NCBI GenBank assembly: GCA_003254885.1
Contig: QANT01002865.1
Location: 1 to 28,624 of the forward strand
Direction: 5' to 3'
Origin: Purshia tridentata
Taxonomy: Eukaryota > Streptophyta > Magnoliopsida > Rosales > Rosaceae
DNA length: 28,624 bases
Part shown: positions 11,901 through 22,200 of the stretch, piece by piece
Numbering within the stretch: the first letter of the stretch is position 1
How the letters are laid out: each line of letters opens with the position of its first letter
Translations under genes and position numbers: made by a program
Notes under the pieces: generated by a model
Databases searched by the model: none
Told to the model about the DNA's origin: nothing
Seen by the model: the letters and a program-made list of their open reading frames with translations, nothing else

Positions 11901-14900
11901 TTAATGCATTTCACTCATGTCGTTGTCCACAAAGCATAGCATTGTTGATATCTCCTTTCAGATATTGGATACACAGAAGTCAAGATATTCTTAGTGTTAC
12001 TACAGAGTGGAGAAATCATTAGTGCGAACTGTTAATTCTAATTTCCTATGAAACTATCTGGAGACACAAGTTTGGGAATTAACTCAATCTAAGAGATAAA
12101 AAATAGCGTGTCATAGTCTCATAGAATATTTTTAAGTACTAGAATATACAATTTTATAATCTGTTATATAATTGTCCAATAGGTACTAAAGTTGAAGGAA
12201 TTTTGCGACAGTCTGCGGATGTTGAGGAGGTAGAACGTCGAGTACAAGAATATGAACAAGGTACCTGTTTTATTCAAGTCGACAGTATCTGCTTTGTTCA
12301 AGTTGGTAATTGCTTTTGAATATCTTTGGTGGATAGTGAAAATATAATAGATTTTATTATCCATCAGTTGGATGTTTAATTTATGCTCTCAATTTTCTTG
12401 GAAGCATGCATTTCAAAATGTGGTTTTCCTAAACCAGTTTTTTCATGTTTTAAGGCAAGACTGAATTTGATCCTGATGAGGATGCTCATGTTGTTGGTGA
12501 TTGTGTCAAGGTACTTTACTGTAACTATGTCATGCTTTTGTTGACAAATATGAGAAATGGATTTATTCAGTATTTACTAAAGCTGTTTGGTCTGCAGCAT
12601 GTTCTGAGAGAGCTGCCCTCGTCTCCAGTACCAGCTTCTTGCTGCACTGCATTGCTAGAGGCTTATAGTAAGTTTAGCTCTGTAGTTATGTCTTGTCTTT
12701 TATTTGATTGGATATAAATAATATGTTTTGATTGGGTTCTGTAGAAATTAAGTAAGAGGAATTATTCTGTGAGTTTGTACAACCACATTTGTAAGGTTAT
12801 ATAATTGTCCTTTGTAGATAAGAGATTGGCCTTCAGTCTCATGTGTAGTTATCGATATGTTAGTTAATATTCTATGCATGATGCAGAGATTTGAAATAAG
12901 TCTCAAATTTAATTTTTCTGTCCACTAATAGTTTCCTCGAGTTTTTGAATTTTTTTTTGTGCAAAATGATCAGCATTTATTATTTAATGCAATTAATATT
13001 TTGTACTATTTTTTCTGTTCTGTTTGACAAGAAATTGATCGAAAGGAAGCTCGGATTAATGCAATGCGTTCTTCAATATTGGAGACATTTCCTGAACCAA
13101 ACCGCCGTTTATTACAGAGGTAACCTGTATATGCATCTCTTATGTGATATGAGATCCCTTGTTTCATCTTTTGCGTAGAAAATGTTTGCTGCCTTTTGAT
13201 TCATACGCTGTATGCTTGAGATTTTTATTTTCTGTAATGCACTTACAAATAACGTATTGAGTTTTATGGGAACTAATTATCTTATACGCTGGTAATGAAG
13301 GGATGTGTTATAGTTGAAAGATGATGCATGTAAAAAATATATAAGCAAGGATGAACATGTCGGTGTCTATTGAAATATCGATATTTTGGATTAATGAAAA
13401 TATCACTAAACATTAGAGAAATGATGGATACTTGTTTTAATACTTAGAAATTTTGAATGAAACATTAGGAACTGTTAAAATAATTAATAATGCATAAATT
13501 AAACATGAAAATTGCATAATAGAATATTCATGATTGACAACCCTTCTCTTTCTATATTCAGTCCCCCTTTGGTAATATGGAAGGTTCTTCCTAAGGTACG
13601 CCTGTTAGTTTGGATGATTGCTTATGGGAAGATTATGTGATATGGTTCAATAGGTGAAGACCATCCGTGTGTGATGTGTAAAAAAGATGCTGAATGTGTC
13701 AAATCATTTGTTTTTGCATTGTCCAGTAGCTTTATCTCTCTGGCTAAGGTTGTTTAGGGAGACCAAGCTGTGTTGGGTTATTCCAGTTGATTGTGTTACT
13801 TTAATATGTAAGAATTATCAGTTTCTTTGGTCGAAGGAAAAAGGAAGGAGTGTTTCCATCTCCTTCTCTTGCCCAAACCACCTCGATTTTTGTCTCCACA
13901 TTACTTTTTCCTTGTACACTAACTCCTCAAATCTGAGGAGAATTTTTTATGGTAGTGATTGGGGAGGATTATGGTCTTCTTTGGGAGAGGGTTTGTTTTT
14001 GGGCATCTCTTTGGGCTTCATCTTCTTCAGTTTTAGAGATATATCTTTTTCTGTTTTACAGTTAGATTGGAATGCAGCTGTTTATTAGTTTGCTGTCTTG
14101 TGCGTCTGTTGTTTTGATATTTAGCTGGTTTAGTCTTTGATATAAGCTTTAGCTGCTTAAGTTTAGTGCATACCTTATTCACTGTCTTGTACCTGTTGTT
14201 TTTATTAATAAAATTTTGTTTCTTATAAAAAAAAATTTCATAATAGAATATTCATGATAAAATATATGAAATGTAAAATTTACACTGTCTGTGCTACGAA
14301 TATGCATTTCTAGAAAAATTTTAACTTATATATTTGATATTAGATTTATATCAAATCTTTTTTGTTATTCATTGATTATATGATTATCAAATAAATGTGC
14401 TACTATCTATATTAAATTAACAATAGAATTCTGGACTATGGAATATTAGAATGTAACTGTAAAAGAAATGACAATGATGTGGACTGAACTTTATATTAGA
14501 GAGAAATTTGGCTATAATGTTGCTGCGAATGTATTAACATTTTGGTCCTAGTTGCTTTTGTTTGATTATTGAAGTAGTATAAGCCTATAGATTCCAACAA
14601 AGCCCATGCCCCGGTTAACAAAAAATGAGCTGAGCTCTTTCTTATGTTTGTGTATTTTAAGTAACATGAATGGGTTATATGTATAAATTTCAATAAAACG
14701 CATCCCACTGTTAACAAAAAAGGGCCCAGCTCTTTTTCTTACACTTGTGTATTTTATGTAACAGACAAAGAAACAATTATAACTTAATGTTATTTCCGCT
14801 AAATATGCATTCTGTTTCAAGTTATGCTAAAAGATTATGTAGATCTATGAACTTATTTATTAATTTTTGCTTTTTTGCTTTTTTGCAGAATTTTAAAAAT

Positions 14901-16224
14901 GATGCATACCATCTCTTCTCACTCTTATGAGAATCGGATGACTCCATCTGCAGTTGCTGCTTGCATGGCACCCTTACTATTACGCCCTCTATTAGCTGGT
15001 GAATGTGAGTTGGATGATGACTTTGATATAAATGGCGATAATTCTGCCCAGCTTATTGCTGCTGCAAATGCTGCTAATAATGCTCAAGCAATCATTACAA
15101 CTCTTTTGGAGGAGTATGAAAACATTTTTGATGTAAGATTCTCAGTCTATTTCTTAAGGAATAGTGGGTTTGTTCTATGCTCTTCCTATTTCTTCGGTAG
15201 ATCCTGGAATTATGATTCTTTTTGTTTCAAGCTGTATAGCATAGACTCACAAATTTACTCCAACGTACCATAATATATGTTGAAAGATGTCAGGCTCTCG
15301 CATCCCTGTTTCATATTTCTTTTTTGTTGAGGGAGGGGACAGTATGCATTTAGTGAAAATTGGTTGAACTAATGAAGAAGATGAATTTAGTAGTGGTCCC
15401 AGTCAGAGGGATGCGGTCAAACAAACAGTAGGAATTTCTCAATAAAATACTAGAGGATTAGGTTAGTAACAAAAGGAGGGTCATTAAGGTAAAGTTGGTT
15501 ATGGAAAACCCAGATTTAGTTCTTCAGGAAAGAAAGCCTGAGAACATTGATAGAAGGTTGGTAGAAAATTTGTGGGGTGTCAGGTTTAAAAATTGGGTTG
15601 GGTTGCCTTTGTGTGGAAGGTCAGGTGGGTATTCTAGTCATGTGGCAACAGGTCGCCTTTATTTGTGTAATGTAGTGGGAAGGGCATAGAAGAATCTTCA
15701 AAGATAAGGAAGAAGAGTTTGGTTTTTTTTTTTTTTTTTNTTTTTTTTTTTTTTTTGAAGAGAGATACTTATAGAGTTTGGTTTTCATTTGTGACAAAAT
15801 CAGATATCCTACTTCTTTGTAGGGCTAATTGTCTAAGCATTTTAGGATGTTCCCTGTTAGTGTAATCAATCTTAACTGGTCTGGAGTTTTGCAGTAAGTA
15901 TCCTGTTTTGCTCTGGGCGGTTAGGTCTTAGTGCAGTTTTGCTTGGTTCTGATGGGCGTCTTCCTTTTGTACTTGGTTTTCTCTCTTTTATCAAGGTTCT
16001 TGTTTCCTATCAAAAAGAAAATTCTCTGTTCTAGTTGGAGATAATTGGTTATTTGAGATTCTGGCAACTTGTCCGAGACAGATAACTTACCCATGCTGGC
16101 TATGTGTTCTATTGATGATAGGGCCATGAGGGCTGAACTTCGAAGTTAAGACTTTGCTGTTCTTGCATTTCCCAGTTTATGATAGGAGACTTACTTCATC
16201 TTAGTAATTTTTTGAACCCATTTC

Positions 16225-16278
<54 letters not shown>

Positions 16279-19200
16279 NTTTTTTTTTTTCTTGTGGCTA
16301 CTTTCTTTGAGCTGCTTTGGAAAATTTGTCAATTAGTTGGCATCTCTAGTAACTTTAATATTGAATAAATGATATATTTATTAGACATGAACTAAAATAA
16401 ACACTTCATTCCTGAAAGAAAATTTTGGTGACATTGATTTTTATGGTCCATCTTTTACAAGTTATTGACAAAGGCTGTAACTCTCAAGCAGTTCAGTTTC
16501 TAATTCCAGGTGGTTTTTACTTATTGGATTATTTTTTCAGGATGATAATCTACTAAGGTGTTCTATCTCTGCTGATTCTCGAATTGAGAATAGTGGGAGT
16601 GAGGATTCATCTGATGAAGAAAATCTAGATATGAAAGACGACGGTTACCATGATGCAGAAAATGAAGTTGATCCGGAAACAGATGATGACCCTGATCGTG
16701 TACATAGTGGGAAATTGAGTGAAAGTAGTGGTTATGCTGGAAGCGACCTCTATGATTATAAGGTTCTCTCTCTCTCTCACTATGTGTGTGTGTATATATA
16801 TATATATACATATATATATCAACTCCCTCAACTGTGTGTTTGTCTTGCTCTATTACATTTATGGTTTTAATCTGTATGTTTATTATATATTAATGGTCAG
16901 TTTGAATTAATTAATTATTTTATTTTTTAATCTTATGTCTTGCTTGATGATTTATAGTCTTTTTCAATACGTGATGCCTTCCAATGCTGTAGAAATCATT
17001 GAATTCATCATGCAGTGTTAGCCTTTTGATTCTTAATTGTATTGTGTTAACTTGATTAAGAAACACTTGGGAAATTTGATGACAGTGCAACTTGTTTGCT
17101 ACATTTTGTTGATTTTCTGACAAGTTTGATAGAAGATCTACTTTTTTCATACCAGATGTTGGCTGTTTTTTTTTTTTTTTTTCATAAACATGGTCCTTGA
17201 TTATCTCTGTGGTGTTTTTATTTTTTATTTTTGCATGAAAATTCCTATCTATTGTTTTTTTTTTTTTCTTTTTTAAATGTTTACATACATGAGTTATAAT
17301 CATTTGGTTGATATGTACCTTGATGTACTCACTCAGGCATTTGGGGGTGATGATTCCGATGTTGGATCACCTAAAGGAAATAATGCTTCAGCTGAGAGCT
17401 CAAATTTATGTGTTCCTCAACAGATCAGAGATCCAAATTCTGAAATGACAGAAACAGGAAGAAAACAGAAAAATGAAAATGAAAATTCAATTAGTGAGGT
17501 GGACACACCAAGTGCATCACCTGCTGGAGATTCTTACAGATCAATGGGAGAGATTCTGTCAGCAATGGATCCAGGGCATCCATTACCGGTGTCTGGACTT
17601 GAATCAGGAGCTGTGAAGGCAGTGAGTAAAGTTACAGGCTCCAATCATAATGCAAAGCGATCGGCATTTTGGGGAAGAAACAATGTAAGTTTTCATTTGT
17701 TGATATATCTTTTATCTCAAGTTGATTTTGGGGGTTAATCCAGTTAACATGCAACAGATGATCTCAAATAATCTAATTAATATCAGTAGATCTTCTTTTG
17801 TTATTATTATTTTTTATAAACTTCTATCTTGACTGCCTCATTCTTTGTAGTACCACTAGTAGTAATACTAATACTGCAACTGCTGGTTCTGTTAAAATAA
17901 CTATTCTGTGAACTCTGTTGATGGTTTTTATGTAGTTTCTATGGTTTTGAGGGTTGCCTTTTTCATTTACTTTCACATCCATCCGATAGGTTTCTTTTTC
18001 CTTAAATAGTTTAATTTTTTATAACTTAAATATATGCCATCTCATAACTAGAATTATAAATCAATCTAGACTGGGAGGTTCAATGTGACACATACTAGCT
18101 GTTAACAATGCAGTGCACAATATTTAATATGAAAATTTTAAATTAAGGGCACAATTAAAAATTATTGGTTAATAATATAGCATTCAAAGAGTTGCCTTGT
18201 CCCAATTTTATAATTCATATTTCAAAACATATAAAAGGCAATATTTAAACCTAGAAAATATAATTTCATTTACAGTGTGTTTGGAAACAGGAAAAAAACT
18301 TGGGATTTAAAAAAAAGTCAGCATTTAACACGTGGAAAATTAAAAGTTCCGTGTTTGGATAAATTAAATAGAGTAATTCACAAATTATGAGGGAAATATT
18401 TGTGGGATTTGTAGAGCTAAAATACTGAGTTTAAATTCCAATAAAATAGGTATCATTTTACAATTCTTAATCAATCAAGAATTCTCTTTTCCAAGTAGGA
18501 AAAAACTTGGAAATTCTGAAATCAAAATTACTTGTAAAATCAATCCATTCCTTATATGCATGCTGTATATATTCTTGAATCAGAGGCCGCAGTCCAGGAC
18601 TTGCAAGCTGGGCTCTGCCAATATCCGCCTCACTTGTGACAGGATTCTTGCCATTCCACTTTTGTTCTCCCTCTCATGCAAGTGCCATTTCATCTTCTCT
18701 CTTTCTCTCTCTCTGTGTCATTTTCCATTTGCTTATTTGCAATGGTTTTACATAGTTTCTGACACAATAGCCTTTAACATAAGTTAAAGACTAGGAGGTC
18801 AAGAACAGCGCGAGTTCTACAAACATATACCCAATGTTCTACTTAATTTGCTATGTTTGTTTGGAAGCATCTTACTTTATGGCTTAACAATAATATCATA
18901 AGAAATTAGAAAAAACCCATTTGCGTATCTACTTTCTTCAGTTTTTGAAGAAGGCAAAAACTGTTTTAATGCTCATGCTGCTTGTTTGCTACCAAGCAAC
19001 TCTAGTCTCTCACATTAAGTAAAACGAATTTGCTTCAATTTGAATCCTTAACATATAGTTTTGATAGAAGAGACCTTTATAAGTAGACCTTTAATTATGT
19101 CTTGAATGGACATAGCACCTCCAGATCTTGGTTTGACAGGCTGAGAATTGATCTTTGAATATTTCAAAACATGAAGTATCTCAAACTGTTGCCTCAATTA

Positions 19201-22200
19201 TTTCCACTACTCCATTGTTCCTGCACTATTTAAATTCTTAAATTAACTTAATCAATTAGCCAAACAATGAAATTTGTAATTTCTGTCATTTACAAAACTC
19301 TACCTACATATATGCAAACAATAGAAAATGTAATTGATGAAAATTTAAATAATGGAGTTTTAAATTCCATCATTTATAAATTTCTGTAAAAATTAGAAAT
19401 ATTCCATCCAAACACTGTTAGAGTTATTATGATGATTATGATTCTATGAGCTTTAGAGTGTTCATTAAGATCAATGAAATAGTATGGGAGAGGGAAGAGT
19501 GATGACTGAACATATTTGGTCAGTAGGAAAGTTGAGGAAAACTTTAATATATGAAAGTGAGTGAGTGAGAGGTGCAAGTGGAGTTATGTGAGGATAGCTG
19601 GGGGATGTGTGGGTTCCATTGGTCTCCAATGCTTTGCATTAAACTTTTGAAGGGGGACGAAAAAAGGATGGTAAGGAATTGAGTACCATACTTTAAAATT
19701 AACCATAATTTGGAATGGATTTATTTATTTTTCTATTTTTAATTTATACTATTGATAAAGATTTATTGGATAACTCTTATAAATTAGATTTGTTAGATAT
19801 CACGAAGCTTCAATCTTATTTTTCTAATTTGTTGATTTTATGGTCCTTTTATTTTTGTGTGTTTGTTAATGTAAATTTCAAGTATAGGTTCTTTTTGTTT
19901 TAATCTTTATTATGCGGTATTTTATCTTATGAGAAGAGACAGATTTTATTGTTATGTAAAAAGGGGTTACACAGCAGTGGACAAGAAGTCCACTTTCAAA
20001 AATACATCCAGAAGAGCTTAAAACAATCATACAGCAACCATAGGGTTACAAACAAACCACACCATTACACAACAGCCTTAAATCCTAAACATATTCACAC
20101 GCTGCTGCCTTTCAATCAAGAAAAATAGTGGAAATGAGAGGTCCAGGAATTCTGAAGTGACCGATGCCCAAAGTGAAGCCCAAAATTTAACTCTGTCCCA
20201 GAATACTCCTGCCCATCGCCAAACTTGTCTTCCAAATCTCTTTAATTCCTTTCAATCCAAATAACTCACATAACAGCAAGCACCAAGCATCCCAACAGAA
20301 CTTTAGCCTTCTTCCCACCCCCTAAAACTTTGCCTTTTCAGTTAACAAAGTAGTACAAACCAGCTTACGTTCACCTCCCTAAATAATTCCAACCGTAGAC
20401 TTAGAGCACTTGGGAAATGCAGAAAAACATGATCCACAGTTTCCTCTCTTTTTTAGATAATTATGCACCAAATTGGAATAAGCAAGTACCTGGTCTTCTC
20501 CTTTGAAGCATATTGCAAGTGTTTACCTTTCCATGCGCCACGGTCCATGCAAGAATCTTAACCTTAAAAGGAACTTTCGCTTTCCAGATCTGATGGAAAG
20601 GATAAAAATCGGAAAACCAATCAAGAACTTTCTAAAGGATAGTCAAACATAAAATGTGAACATATGCCTTGTTTGGGAGGAGACGAGGAAGCAGACATAT
20701 AATGTGAATGCATGCTAAAAGATAGTCTGGCTTTTGAAGTTTTTGTTTTAGAATGCAATGGCATCTGATATTCTTTATTAATTTTGTACAGGCAAGAAAG
20801 ACACCGTCAATGGAATCAGTTGATTCGTCTGGGGAGGAAGAGTAAGAAACTCATTGAATATATTTGTACTTTGCTGTTATGGCATGCATAACTTTCACTT
20901 TACCTTTGCATTTAGCTCCATGATTTAGTGTTTATGGTTCAGGTACTGTTTTGAAGAGTCGTGCCATTTATGGCTTGGAAGCAGTTCAGTGCATACTGTT
21001 CCTGTTTGTATCATTCTTTGCAGGATAAATTTTGTAACTGAATGTTACCATTGCCTTCAAAAGATGTTCTGGATCTTAGCTTTTGCTCTTATTTGTTGTA
21101 GGGACATGTCAAATGCTCAGCATCTGCTAATCAGTTTAACGCACATTTTAAGTCCTTAAAATATGTTCTTGGATAGACATGCTACGTTTCATTTTGAACT
21201 TTACAATTTGCCTTTAAGTATTACCTCTTCAGAGAAAATCTAATCTGAGCTGTAATTTGCTTTTCTAGTATTTTCCAATGATTGAAATAATTGTTTCCTT
21301 TTTGGTTTTAGGCTCTCTATACAGAGGCTTGAGATTGCCAAAAATGACTTGCAGCACAGGATTGCGAAAGAGGTAGCTATACTGCTGCATAAATTATTGA
21401 AATGTCAAATCATAGAAACTGGTGCTGTTACTAACGGAATCAGTCACCTTCTATTGTAGGCTAGAGGAAATGCAATTTTACAAGCTAGCTTGGAGAGAAG
21501 GAAGCAAGCTTTACATGAGAGGCGCTTGGCACTGGAACAAGATGTATGTTCACTGAAATTATGCTTCCCTATTCGCTCTTGTATTTTTGTATATTTTGAT
21601 GTCTGCATCAGAAGTTCTGGGTTTACTCTTCAGTTTGACACGGGGAGGGTTAACTGTTCAAACTTCCTTACAACAGTGCAAGAGAAGCAAGCAACATTAA
21701 TTTTTCTGGACTTTCTTTTCTGAATGGGCTTTCGCAGTGGTAATGATGCCAATTAGTGCACCTCTAGTCTATAGTTAGCCAAAGACAAGCAAAAGTGTTG
21801 GTGCTGTCAGTTGCTTAGGCGACTAGCTAACATGAACTCTGCACTACATTATTACTAATTGAATAAACTACACCTTTTTTTCTTTTTTTTGTGATTTGGA
21901 TATTTTATAAATTTTTTTCTTTTTCATTTTGATATTTTATAAGTAAAGAAGTCACTTGATACGATTATATTTGATACTAAAACCTGTCTACTATCTCCCC
22001 TATTATTAATTGTAGGTTGTGAACGTGGGAGCTAGATCTATTGTATGTAGGATGTGTATAGTATCTAATGACATTTTTAACACAAGTAGATCCAAAAGTA
22101 TTTCCTCTTGCCTTGTTTGAGAGTTTATAAGATCTTAAAACCTGTGTACTTCTTTTTTTTTTTTTCAATCTAATCTGTACATTATGATACAGGTTTCAAG

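Larger units (their letters stand above)
10733..12182 (+). other. Intron 7 (1450 bp)
   Basis: The donor is TCTG|GTACGT and the acceptor CCAATAG|GTACTA. It contains a 9-bp hairpin, a 120-bp tandem duplication and an antisense LINE remnant. The region 11700-12020 holds an open frame without recognisable family and some TTGGACAC motifs of a dispersed-repeat type. Confidence 0.9.
13120..14888 (+). other. Intron 11 (1769 bp)
   Basis: The donor is AGAG|GTAACC and the acceptor TTTTTTGCAG|AATTTT. It hosts a sense LINE insertion with a perfect target duplication and a two-unit 96-bp repeat. Without the LINE and one target copy it would be about 1045 bp. Confidence 0.9.
10613..15132 (+). other. RhoGAP catalytic domain block (exons 7-12, residues about 155-373)
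   Basis: Exons 7 to 12 encode the RhoGAP fold. The segment KVEGILRQSAD places the arginine finger at Arg203. KHVLRELPSSPV (residues 239-250) carries the Lys and Arg of the usual KxxLRxLP motif. NRMTPSAVAACMAPLLLRP (307-325) matches the later RhoGAP motif NxMxxxNLAxxFxP, but Ala313 stands where most RhoGAPs have Asn. The domain accelerates GTP hydrolysis on ROPs; this is family knowledge. Exon 12, 244 bp, is the longest in this block and ends with EEYENIFD. The reading frame is open through all junctions. Confidence 0.94.
15133..16540 (+). other. Intron 12 (1408 bp)
   Basis: The donor is GAT|GTAAGA and the acceptor ATTTTTTCAG|GATGAT. It contains a rearranged LINE and two very long poly-T runs, each with one N. 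Confidence 0.9.
16541..17684 (+). other. Acidic, serine-rich linker (exons 13-14, residues 374-563)
   Basis: Two phase-0 exons encode 74 and 116 residues of low-complexity, probably disordered sequence. Exon 13 is highly acidic (SGSEDSSDEENLDM, then NEVDPETDDDPDR). Exon 14 is rich in Ser, Asn, Gly and Pro and ends with KRSAFWGRNN, a conserved short motif just before the coiled coil. In Arabidopsis the PHGAPs are reported phosphorylation targets of the GSK3-type kinase BIN2; the many Ser/Thr residues here would suit that, but no specific site can be assigned from sequence alone. Confidence 0.88.
17685..20791 (+). other. Intron 14 (3107 bp)
   Basis: The donor is AAT|GTAAGT and the acceptor TTTTGTACAG|GCAAGA. 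It carries hAT-like terminal motifs around 18.27-19.42 kb and an antisense LINE fragment at 19.93-20.69 kb. A short TC tract lies near 18697-18715. The rest is plain AT-rich DNA. Confidence 0.9.

Noticed and set aside
11702..12022. 106-residue ORF in intron 7
   Set aside because: No recognised domain; the sequence contains TTGGACAC-type dispersed-repeat motifs and lies inside an intron.
19930..20690. Antisense host gene in intron 14
   Set aside because: The peptides match LINE ORF2 and are broken by stops and frameshifts.
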